NCBI GenBank assembly: GCA_003725745.1
Contig: RHDP01000001.1
Span: 4,410,501-4,474,500, forward strand
Length of the DNA stretch: 64,000 nucleotides
Origin: Streptomyces sp. I6
GTDB lineage: Bacteria > Actinomycetota > Actinomycetes > Streptomycetales > Streptomycetaceae
Direction: 5' to 3'
This document shows, piece after piece, positions 49,389 to 58,241 of the stretch. Below the pieces are notes generated by a model, which saw only the letters and a list, made by a program, of their open reading frames with translations, searched no databases and had not been told where the DNA came from. The first letter of the stretch is position 1. The number at the start of each line of letters is the position of its first letter. The translations under genes were made by a program, and so were the position numbers.

Positions 49389-51511
49389 GTCTCTCCTCGG
49401 TGCGGTGCTCGGGGTGAGCAGGTCGAAGTCGGTGACGACGGGGACGAATTCACCGCGCAGCCACAGCGGCAGCTGGTCGCGGCGGTGCGCGTCGCCGGGG
49501 ATGCCCCGGGCGCCCAGCGGGACCACCCAGAGGCTGTCCTCGCGCCGGGCGAGGTCCCACACATAGCGGGCGGAGGGGGCGCGTGCGCTCAGGTCGGTGA
49601 CGCCGGGGACGCTTGAGGTGGCCAGCACGCAGTCGTGGTCGCCGGGCAGTCCCGGCCACTCCTCGCCGTCGGGGCGGGCAGCGCCTGCCAGGGCGCGAGG
49701 CGGTGGCGCTCCCCCCAGGTGGCCTCCGGTCCGCCGGCCGCCGCGACCTCGTCCACTGCGTCGCGGACGAGCGATGCCCGGTCGATGCCCGGCAGCCGGT
49801 CGGTCGTGAGCAGGGTCTCCAGGGCGTACCCGATCTTCGTCGGCAGGTGGAGCCAGGGCAGGAACACCTCGGGGTAACCGAACGGACCGTGCAGCGGTTC
49901 CAGTGCCGGGTGGGCCGCGAGCCGCCGTACGACGGCCGAGCGGACGGCGGCGAACAGCGCGGCCTCGGTGCTGCCGGCCTCCATTCGGCGGTCCCATCCC
50001 AGCAGCCGGGCCCGCAGCGCCGAGGCGCCGGGGGCGAGCCGGCCCTCGTCCAGCGCGGCCACCAGATCCAGCAGGGGTGCGGCGGACGCCAGCCAGGTGT
50101 CCGTGTGGACGGCCGCCATCCCGGGCGCCGTCCAGCTCGTGGACTCCCGCAGCAGCGCGGCGATGCGGTCGGCCCGGTGCGGGGGCGCGAACTCCACGCC
50201 CAGAGGAGTGGCGATACCGCGGGCGTTCGCCATCACGGCGAAGTCCCCGACCTCGGCACGGGGCGACTCGTGCCATCCACGCCAGTCGTGTCCGGGCTCC
50301 CACGCGGGCACCACCCGCAGCCGGTTGTCCTCGTGCCGTACCGGGACGCGCCCGGCGACGCGGTGCAGCAGTCCGCCCTCGGTGTCCGCCGCGTGCACGA
50401 CGTTGACCGGCTCGACCCAGTCGTCGCAGGCCCGGTCGACGTCGCCGACGGTGCGGGCCCGCAGGAGCGCGGGGATCGCCTCGAAGCCGAGGGCCGCGGT
50501 GACCCGTGGCGGGTAGCGGAGGCTGACGGCCTCCGACACCCTGCCGTCGCCGCCCGGCATCGGGACGTCTTCACCCGGCATCCTGCCGTCGCCGCCCGGC
50601 ATCGGGACGTCCCCCGCGATCACCGGGCCGCGTCCGGTCTCGATCACGTCCACGGTGACCGGGGCGCCGCCCGCCACCTCGATCGTCTCGCGGTGGTGGG
50701 TGGCCGGGCGCCAGCCGTCGGGGCCCTCCGCTTCGATCCCGTCCGCGGTACGCCGCAGGCGCTCGCGGTACAGGTCCTGGTAGTCGGCCATGGCGCTGGT
50801 GATCGCCCAGGCGACGGAGCCGGTGTGGCCGAAGTGGGCGACTCCGGGGACGCCCGGAACCGCCAGCCCGACGACGTCGATGCCCGGGCACACCAGGTGG
50901 ATCTGCTGGTAGACGCCCGGATCCTCGATGAAGCGGTGCGGGTCCCCGGCGATCAGCGGCGCTCCCGTCTCCGTCCGGGCGCCGGTGACCAGCCAGCCGT
51001 TGCTGCCCGTGGTGCCGGGGCCGTCGGTGGCGAACAGGGTGGCCAGGTCGTCGCCGAGCCGTCGTGCCACCTCCTCCCGCCACAGCTTGGTCGGGAACCC
51101 GGCGAACAGGATGTGGGCGGCGATCCAGATGCCGAGCGGCACCCAGGGCTCCCAGCGGCCGGGTTCGAGACCGGTGGCGGCGAACTCCGGTGCGCTCCGG
51201 GCGCCTTCGGCGAGCCCTTCGCCGACTCCTTCCGTGTAGGCGGTCACCCAGGCCGCCGTGTCCGCGTCCAGGGCCGCGAAGCAGCGCCGGGCGGTGTCCT
51301 CGAGCCGGGCCTGCCGGGCGAACCGGTCCCACACCACGGCCTCCGCACCCAGGAACGCGGCCGTCGTGCCCTGTACCCGGTGCCGCTCGACCTCGATCTG
51401 CCAGGCCCGGTCGGTGGCGGCGTTCCGCCCCTGGGCCCGGGCCAGTTCCAGGGCGCTCGAGGCGCGCAGATGCGGGATGCCCCAGGCATCCCGGTAGACC
51501 TCGGTCGTCAC
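49378..51511 (-). CDS. Penicillin acylase-family N-terminal nucleophile hydrolase (frameshifted)
   Basis: Hydrolase of the penicillin acylase/aculeacin acylase family. The post-cleavage nucleophile region is DGPGTTGSNGWLVTGARTET with Ser as new N-terminus, followed by LIAGDPHRFIEDPGVYQQIH and VGLAVPGVPGVAHFGHTGSV AW. There is no clear export signal, unlike many relatives. The frame breaks in the G run at 49671-49674; one base joins WQALPAP to DGEEWPGLPGDHDC. A second base in the run at 49411-49414 would give an end at 49378 overlapping the GNAT start. GTG 51511 follows AGGAG; an upstream GTG at 51541 would run into the iron box. A role in removing or exchanging an acyl group on a siderophore is inference. 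Confidence 0.85.
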
Positions 51512-51541
51512 ACTGTCCCCACTCTCCTGCTGGATCAGCAC

Positions 51542-51566
51542 CTAGGTTAGGCTGTCCTAACCTTAG
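51542..51566. promoter_or_regulatory. Iron box (DmdR/IdeR-type operator)
   Basis: CTAGGTTAGGCTGTCCTAA (51542-51560) matches 16 of 19 positions of the iron-box form TTAGGTTAGGCTCACCTAA, and GGTTAGG / CCTAACC form a dyad. It sits between the divergent acylase and siderophore-interacting protein genes, so iron-loaded DmdR would be expected to repress both directions. Confidence 0.85.
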
Positions 51567-51590
51567 TCGGCGTGCGGGGAGGAGACGGCA

Positions 51591-52334
51591 GTGGGGCATG
51601 GCTGGGAGGGCGTGGTCCTCAAGCTGCTGCGGGGCAGGGACTTCGAGTTCACGGTGACCGGCGCGGAGCGGGTGACCGACCACTACCGCCGGATCCACCT
51701 GACCGACGGCGGCATGCTCGCCGCCACGGGAGTGCACCCCACCATGTGGGTGCGCCTCTGGTTCGACGACGCGGGCAAGCCGCACCAGCGGGCCTTCACC
51801 CTCGTCGACCCCGATCCCGCCCGGGGCACGTTCAGCCTGGAGTTCGCGCTGCACGACGGCCGCGCCAGCGACTGGGCGCGCGACGCCAAGCCCGGCGACA
51901 GGATCGACGCCACCCTCCAGGGAACCGGGTTCACCGTGCCCGCCCCGCTGCCCTCGCGGCTGTTCGTCGTCGGGGACCCGGCCTCGCTGCCCGCCGTCAA
52001 CTCCCTGCTCGACGCCATGCCGGAGGTGCCCGCCACCCTGTGGTTCGAGACCCAGCACCCGTCGGACGCCGAGCTGCCCCTGCGGGCGGGGGCCGCCCAC
52101 CACGAGCTGCGGCCGGTCTCGCGGCAGGACGGCGGCGCGGCCCTGGTGGCGGAGGTGAAGGCCGCGCTGCCCGGACTGCTCGGCGACCACCGGCCGGACG
52201 CGTTCGTCTGGATCGGCTGCGACACGGCGACGACCCGGACCCTCACCGCGTACGTCCGCAAGGAACTCGGCCTGCCCAAGGACCGGGTGAACGCGCTCGG
52301 ATACTGGCGACCGGAGAATCCCGGAACGCGGTGA
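51591..52334 (+). CDS. Siderophore-interacting protein (FAD-dependent ferric reductase type)
   Basis: 247 residues, FAD_binding_9/SIP family. VTGAERVTDHYRRIHLTDGG, RAFTLVDPDPARGTFSLEFA (the family has R-x-Y/F-T flavin site) and LFVVGDPASLPAVNSLLDAM, followed by WIGCDTATTRTLTAYVRKEL. Such enzymes use NAD(P)H or ferredoxin to reduce ferric siderophores and free iron in the cytosol. GTG 51591 follows GGGAGGAG. It starts 25 bp after the iron box, which predicts induction by iron starvation. Confidence 0.93.
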   Translation: MGHGWEGVVLKLLRGRDFEFTVTGAERVTDHYRRIHLTDGGMLAATGVHPTMWVRLWFDDAGKPHQRAFTLVDPDPARGTFSLEFALHDGRASDWARDAKPGDRIDATLQGTGFTVPAPLPSRLFVVGDPASLPAVNSLLDAMPEVPATLWFETQHPSDAELPLRAGAAHHELRPVSRQDGGAALVAEVKAALPGLLGDHRPDAFVWIGCDTATTRTLTAYVRKELGLPKDRVNALGYWRPENPGTR

Positions 52335-52440
52335 ACGGCCGTCAGTTGTGTTAACAGCCGGGCAACTTGATCGAAGCGGCACCGATATACGGACAGGCCA
52401 CCCTGGATCCCATACGGCCGTGCGGGTGCCGTAGACCGGC

Positions 52441-52696
52441 CGGGGCGCGAGCCGCTCCGGCCGGTCGTGCGCGCTCTGCCGCAGCCGACCGGTACTCCGC
52501 GGGCCCCGCCGAGGGGTGCGGACACCGCCCTGCGGCACCGGTGCGCGGACGGCGTGGCAGGGGAGCACCGGGGCGCGAGCCGCTCCGGCCGGTCGTGCGC
52601 GCTCTGCCGCAGCCGACCGGTACTCCGCCGGTCCCGCCGAGGGGTGCGGACACCGCTCTGCGGCACCGGTGCGCGGACGGCGTGGCAGGGGAGCAC
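52441..52696. repeat. Tandem duplication of a 128-bp unit
   Basis: Two nearly identical direct copies, 52441-52568 and 52569-52696, each starting CGGGGCGCGAGCCGCTCCGG and ending GGCAGGGGAGCACC. Only a few bases differ. It lies in non-coding DNA between the siderophore-interacting protein and VanZ genes. Confidence 0.85.
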
Positions 52697-52839
52697 CGGG
52701 CGGTGGCGTGGGAGCGCCGCGGCGCCGGAGCGGACTGCGGCCGCGCGTCCGCTAACCTGAGGCGTGGCCGGAGGACCCACGGCCGGGACGCGTACGCGGT
52801 GCCGGTGCCCCGGCCCGGGAAGTCGGTCCCCTCTCCTCC

Positions 52840-54056
52840 GTGGCCCCGCGGCGCCGTCAGCCGCAGAAAGCGCTCGCCGTGCTCCGTGCCTACCTGCTGC
52901 CCGTCGAGGTCGCGGTCACCGTGTTCCCGCTGATCGCCGCGCTGATCGTGGTCCCGGTCGCGATCCGCGGCTACCGCCGGCGCGGGCGGGCCGGCGGCTG
53001 GCCCGTGCTGGTCTTCTACAGCTTCGTCTTCTACCTCCTGGCCACGTTGCTGCAGACGGTCGTGCCGCTGCCCGCCGACACCGACGGCCACTGCGCGGTC
53101 ACCCGCTACGCGGAGCGGCCCCAACTGGAGCCGCTCGCCTTCCGCGGGACGGTCTCCACGGCCGCGGAAGGCGACTGGGCCCCGCCAACCTGCTGACGCT
53201 GGCTCCGGCGTGGACCACTCTGCTCAACGCCGTGCTCCTGCTGCCCCTCGGGATCTACCTGCGCTACTACCTGCGCCGGGGGTTCCTCTCCAGCGCGGTG
53301 CTGGCGTTCGCCACCTCGCTTTTCTTCGAGACCACCCAGTACACGGGACTGTGGTTCGTCTACGCCTGCCCCTACCGCCAGTTCAACGTGGACGACCTCA
53401 TCCTCAACACCGCGGGGGCCATGGTCGGATGGGTCGTCGCCGGGCCGCTCACCCGCCTGCTGCCGGTCAACAACCCCGCCTCCGAACGCAGCCGCTACGG
53501 CGCTCGCGTCACCCTCACCCGGAGAGCCCTGGCCTTTCTGACCGACACGGCCGGCTGGCTCGTCGTCTGGACGCTGTTCGCCGGCCTGCTCGGTGTCGCC
53601 GCGGACTGGCCCACGGGCCGGCGCCACGCACTGCCGGCCGGGGCCGTCCTCGGGCTGCTGTGGTTCTGGCTGCTGCCCGCCGCCATGGCCACCACCGTCG
53701 GCAAGCGCGCCCTGCTGCTCCGCGTCACCCGCCCCGACGGAAGCCCGCCGGGGGCGCTGAGGATGGCGGTGCGCACCGGCGTGCTGTACCTCCCGCTCGC
53801 CCTGCTCTGGCTGACTCTGGTCCACGAGACCGGGACCCTGGCCATGCCCGGTCCGCTCGGCACGGTGCTGCCCTACGCGACCGCGCTCGGGGCCGTGGTG
53901 CTGTGGGGAGCGCCGCCGCTCGCGGCCCTGCTCCGACGAGACGGCCTCGCTCCGCACGAACGCTGGTCCGGCACCGTGAACCGCGCCGTCATGCCGGCGG
54001 AGGCCGGCGGTCCCGGCCTGCCGGTTCCCGAGACGACCGCAGGCCGGCGGCGGTGA
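52840..54056 (+). CDS. VanZ-like and RDD-domain membrane protein (one frameshift)
   Basis: 405 residues after repair. N-terminal VanZ domain: LLPVEVAVTVFPLIAALIVV, WPVLVFYSFVFYLLATLLQT, FATSLFFETTQYTGLWFVYA and FNVDDLILNTAGAMVGWVV (the conserved D-D-L-x-x-N-T-x-G signature). A C-terminal RDD-type domain follows (RRALAFLTDTAGWLVVWTLF, TVGKRALLLRVTRPDG). The frame breaks in the G run at 53177-53179; one base joins AEGDW to GPANLLTLAPAW. GTG 52840 precedes the conserved start. VanZ-type proteins affect glycopeptide susceptibility in some bacteria, but no van genes are here. Confidence 0.82.
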
Positions 54057-54073
54057 GAGGGGGACGGTTCCCG

Positions 54074-56202
54074 TCAGCCCGTCCCCAGGGCGCGCTTCAG
54101 GAAGTCCACCTGGAGCAGCAGCAGGTTCTCCGCGACCTGCTCCTGGGGTGTCATATGTGTGATGCCGGTAAGCGGGAGCAGTTCATGGGGGTGGCCTTTG
54201 GCGAGCAGTGCCGATGACAGTCGCAGGCTGTGTGCCACCGCCACATTGTCATCCACCATGCCATGGATGATCATCAACGGCCGGGCGGGCTCGGCCGGAT
54301 CGGTCAGCCCGCCGTCCGCCACGAGGGAGTTGGCCGCGTACCGCTCCGGGTACTCGTCCGGGTGGCCGAGGTAGCGCTCCGTGTAGTGGGTGTCGTACAG
54401 CCGCCAGTCGGTGACCGGCGCGCCCGCGACCGCCGCGTGGAAGACGTCCGGCCGGCGCAGCACCGCGAGTGCCGCGAGATAGCCCCCGTACGACCAGCCG
54501 CGGATCGCCACGCGGCCGAGATCCAGCGGGAACCGTCCGGCCAGGGCGTGCAGTGCCTCGATCTGGTCCTCCAGGGTGACCGGCAGATCGCCCTTGATCG
54601 CCTTCTCCCAGGCGGGTGAGCGGCCCGGTGAGCCGCGCCCGTCCGCGACCACCACGGCGAATCCCTGGTCCGCGAACCACTGGGAGGTGAGATGCGGATG
54701 GTGCGCGGCGACCACCCGCTGGCCGTGTGGCCCCGCGTAGGGATCCAGCAGTACCGGAAGGGGGCCATCCGATTCCTGATAGCCGTGCGGGAGGAGTACG
54801 GCGCACGGAATACGCCGTGCGCCCCCTTCGAGAAACCGTGCGCGGGAGGAGATGACGGGCTTCTCCGCGTACGAGGCGATCGCGGCGAGCGGTGTGCCGT
54901 CCCTCAGCACCTGGACCGCCGTGCCGGCCGCCTCTCCGGGCCGCGCCGACGCGAGCACCGTCACCGCCCCGAGCGCACCGCCCCGTGCACCCCCGGGCCC
55001 TCCGAGACCCGCTCCGCTCCCCGCTCGCCGACCCGGTACACATGGATCTCGCCGGTCTCCGGCTCCGCCGCCTCCTCGCCGGCCGACGCCGAGACCAGCA
55101 CGTCCGTGTCGCCGATGTCCAGGACCGCCCTGACGTGCAACCGCGGTCCCGTCAGCGGCCGGCCGCCCACCGCCAGCACCCGGGCCCCGCCCTCGTCCGC
55201 GATCCGCACCAGCCGTCCGCCCGGCGCCCATCCGGGCACCCCGTCCGACAGCTCCACCCACGCCGGGTCCTCGTCGACGTGCACCGTGCGCGTGGCGCCG
55301 CTCTCCGTGTCGACGGCGAGGTGCAGCGCCGTGCGCTGGTCGCGGGTCTGGACGAGCAGCAGCGGCGGTCCGGCCGGCGACCAGTGCACCCGCGCCAGGT
55401 ACGGATACCGCTCGCGGTCCCAGACCACCTCGGTGCGCGCGCCGTCGAGCCCCATGAGCAGCAGCCCCACCGCGGCGTTCGCCGTCCCCGCCGAGGGGTA
55501 CGCGGTCCTCACCGGCTCCCGCTCCGGATGCGCGGGGTCCGTGATCCACCAGCGGCGCACGGCGGAGTCGTCCACCCTCGCCACCAGCAGCCGGTCCGAC
55601 CCGGGCGACCACCAGAAGCCGCGCGAACGGCCCATTTCCTCGGCCGCGATGAACTCCGCCACCCCGTACGACGTATGCGCGTCGTCCGGTTCGGCGAGCG
55701 CCCGGTCACCGTCGCCCTCCGCGCCCACGACGCGCAGCGCGCCGCCGGCCGCGTAGGCGACCAGACGCCCGTCCGGCGACGGCCGCGGGTCGATCACCGG
55801 TCCCGCGGCGGGCAGTTCGCGTGCCGTGCCGGCCCTCAGCTCGGCCGTGAACAGCCGCCCGGACAACGCGAACGCCGCCAACTCCACCTCGCGGTCCACC
55901 GCGTAGCCGACGATGCCCCCGGAGCCCTCGCGGCTGCGCTCCCGCCGTGAGCGCTCCTCCGCCGGCAACTCCTCGTCCGCGCCGCCCAGCAGCACCCCGG
56001 GATCCGCGGCCACCCGCTCGCGAACCTCGCCCTCCAGGTCCAGCACCCAGAGCCGGTGCGAGCGGTCCGTCCCCGAGGGGGACCTGAGGAACACCACCCG
56101 GGAACCGTCCGGGGCCACCGTGAACGCGCGGGGCGCGCCGAGGGTGAAGCGCTGCGTCCTGGCGTACTGGCGGGGGAAGGAGAGCTGCTGCTTCGAGGTC
56201 AT
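54074..56202 (-). CDS. S9-family prolyl oligopeptidase / dipeptidyl peptidase IV-like (one frameshift)
   Basis: 709 residues after repair. N-terminal beta-propeller (PRAFTVAPDGSRVVFLRSPS through RFTLGAPRA repeats) and a DPP-IV motif EEMGRSRGFWWSPGSDRLLV with the Glu pair-like region near residue 205. The C-terminal alpha/beta hydrolase has Ser in IRGWSYGGYLAA, Asp in IIHGMVDDNV and His in GITHMTPQEQ. The frame breaks in the run at 54990-54994; one base joins VSEGPGG to ARGGALGAVTVLAS. No signal peptide, so it is cytosolic. It removes short N-terminal peptides; peptides brought in by the transporters upstream are plausible substrates (inference). Confidence 0.9.
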
Positions 56203-56401
56203 GGACCCGAACCTAGCCGAGCCGGTCCGCGTTCTCCCCTGACGTACCCAGGGGGCTGCGGCCGTGCGCCCCCGTGTGCTGCTGTGCACCGATCGATGCG
56301 GCCGAACGGATAGTTATGATCCGTAGCGCCAGGTGGGTAGGAACCTTCCGGCACATGCATGCTGCCCGTTCCCGACCGAATATCTGTGGAGGTGAGCCGC
56401 C

Positions 56402-56596
56402 GTGGCACTCTCGATTTCGGCGGTGGTGCTGCTGGCGATCGTCGTCTTCCTGCTGGTCCGGAAATCCGGACTGAAAGCCGGACATGCGGCGGTTTGCATG
56501 CTCCTCGGGTTCTACCTCGCCAGCTCCTCGATCGCGCCCACCATCACCGAACTGACCACCAACGTGGCGGGCATGATCGGCGGGCTCAAGTTCTAG
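56402..56596 (+). CDS. Small two-helix membrane protein
   Basis: 64 residues with two hydrophobic segments: [17 protein letters not shown] and [19 protein letters not shown], joined by RKSGLKAG, then a polar tail. GTG 56402 has GGAGGT about nine bases upstream. It sits between the divergent S9 peptidase and mshB. Proteins of this type are widely conserved in streptomycetes, but I know no function. Confidence 0.75.
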   Translation: MALSISAVVLLAIVVFLLVRKSGLKAGHAAVCMLLGFYLASSSIAPTITELTTNVAGMIGGLKF

Positions 56597-56621
56597 ACCG
56601 CGGCCTCGTAGGCTGGGAGCC

Positions 56622-57668
56622 ATGACGGATCTCCCAGCCCGTCGTCTGCTCCTGGTGCACGCGCACCCCGACGACGAGTCGATCAACAACGGCGCCACCA
56701 TGGCCCGGTACGCCGCTGAAGGCGCCCTGGTCACCCTGGTGACCTGCACTCTCGGCGAGGAGGGTGAGGTGATCCCGCCCGGGCTCAGGCATCTCGCGGC
56801 GGACGAGGACGACACCCTCGGCGCGCACCGGGCCGGGGAGCTGGCGGCCGCGATGCGGGAGCTGGGCGTCCACGACCACCGGCTGCTGGGCGGCGCCGGA
56901 CGCTTCCGCGACTCGGGGATGATGGGAGTCCCGCAGAACCGCCGCCCGGGCGCGTTCTGGAGCACGCCCGTGGACGAGGCCGCACCGCATCTCGTCGAGG
57001 TGATCCGCGGTGTACGGCCGCAGGTCCTGGTCACGTACGACCCGCAGGGAGGCTACGGGCACCCCGACCACATCCAGGCGCATCGCGTCGCCATGCGCGC
57101 GGCGGAGCTCGCCGCGGACCCGGACTTCCGGAGCGGACTCGGCGCTCCGCACCGCATCGCCAAGATCTACTGGAACCGGGTGCCGCGCTCGGTGGCCGAG
57201 GAGGGCTTCGCCCGGCTGCGCGCCGCGGACGTGCAGTTCCCGGGTGTCGCCGCTGTCGACGACATCCCGGGCGTGGTCGACGACGCGGAGGTGACCGCCG
57301 AGATCGACGGCACCCGTCACGCCGCGGCCAAGGCCGCCGCGATGCGCGCCCACGCCACGCAGATCGCCGTCGACGGGCCCTTCTTCGCACTCTCCAACGA
57401 CCTCGGACAGCCGCTGTTCACCACGGAGTACTACCAGTTGGTGCGGGGAGTTCCGGGCGCACCCGCGGGCGAACGCGAACGCGACCTCTTCGCGGGTGCG
57501 GACACCGGCGACGCGACGGGCGGTCCGGCCGCGACGGCGACGCAGCCGGCCGAACCGGCCGAGCGGACCCGGAACGCACAGTCGACCCGGAACGCGCAGT
57601 CGGCACAGACCGCACAGCCGACCCGGAACACACACACGGCCAAGACGACACAGGAGACAGAGCGATGA
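56622..57668 (+). CDS. mshB: N-acetyl-GlcN-inositol deacetylase MshB (mycothiol synthesis)
   Basis: Zinc deacetylase that removes acetate from GlcNAc-Ins in mycothiol synthesis. 348 residues. [20 protein letters not shown] carries the metal ligands (AHPDD, H15 and D18) and [20 protein letters not shown] the third. GTYD-type VTYDPQGG and the long linker QNRRPGAFW are as in the family. The C-terminal 45 residues are an Ala/Thr/Arg/Gln repeat ([20 protein letters not shown]), absent from typical MshB and probably disordered. The stop overlaps the next ATG by four bases. Confidence 0.93.
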   Translation: MTDLPARRLLLVHAHPDDESINNGATMARYAAEGALVTLVTCTLGEEGEVIPPGLRHLAADEDDTLGAHRAGELAAAMRELGVHDHRLLGGAGRFRDSGMMGVPQNRRPGAFWSTPVDEAAPHLVEVIRGVRPQVLVTYDPQGGYGHPDHIQAHRVAMRAAELAADPDFRSGLGAPHRIAKIYWNRVPRSVAEEGFARLRAADVQFPGVAAVDDIPGVVDDAEVTAEIDGTRHAAAKAAAMRAHATQIAVDGPFFALSNDLGQPLFTTEYYQLVRGVPGAPAGERERDLFAGADTGDATGGPAATATQPAEPAERTRNAQSTRNAQSAQTAQPTRNTHTAKTTQETER

Positions 57669-58065
57669 GCGGGTCCGGAGCATGGCCGGCCAGGCCCCCG
57701 AAGGCGGCGCGCATCGCCGCGTACATCGGTCTCGCCGCCCTCGGGGTGGCGGTCGGAGCCGCCGGTTCGCTGGTCCAAGCCGCCTGGTTCCCGCTCGGGT
57801 TGCTCCTGGCGCTGCTCGGCGCGGCGGCGCTCTTCTACGGCGGGCTGCGCGCCACCGGCACCCAGCTCGGCGTCGTCGCGCCCGCGGCGGGCTGGGTCGC
57901 CTCCGTGCTGCTGCTGAGTGCCGGACGGCCGGAAGGCGACGGTCTCTTCGCGGGCGGTCTCGGGGAGATCGTCTTCCTGTTCGGGGGGCCGCGCTGGCTG
58001 TGATGTGTGCCACCATGACGCGGTTGCCGCAACCGGGCGGATCCTCCGGCCGACTTGGCAAGTGA
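57665..58065 (+). CDS. DUF6113-type small membrane protein (one frameshift)
   Basis: Membrane protein of 133 residues after repair: [60 protein letters not shown] and a fourth helix completed only after one G is added to the run at 57983-57988 ([14 protein letters not shown] then TRLPQPGG). Without repair it ends early at 58003. Coupled to mshB by ATGA, as in other streptomycetes. Function unknown. Confidence 0.78.
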
Positions 58066-58241
58066 CGTGTCCCATCTGAGGCCGAATTGCCCACGCTCGT
58101 CGGGCCGGCCACGGGCCGCCGCTTCCAGCGGTCGCCGGATACGGCCAGGCGGCGGCCAGTATGGTGGTGCGCGCCGCCGAGCCGCCCGCAGCAACGAGAA
58201 CCAGTAATAACGGGCGGCGGAGCCAACCGGGAGAACCTGCT

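Noticed and set aside
52840-54056. Vancomycin resistance locus
   Set aside because: VanZ- and VanW-type domains occur in the window but in separate genes with no vanHAX or VanRS, so resistance should not be inferred.
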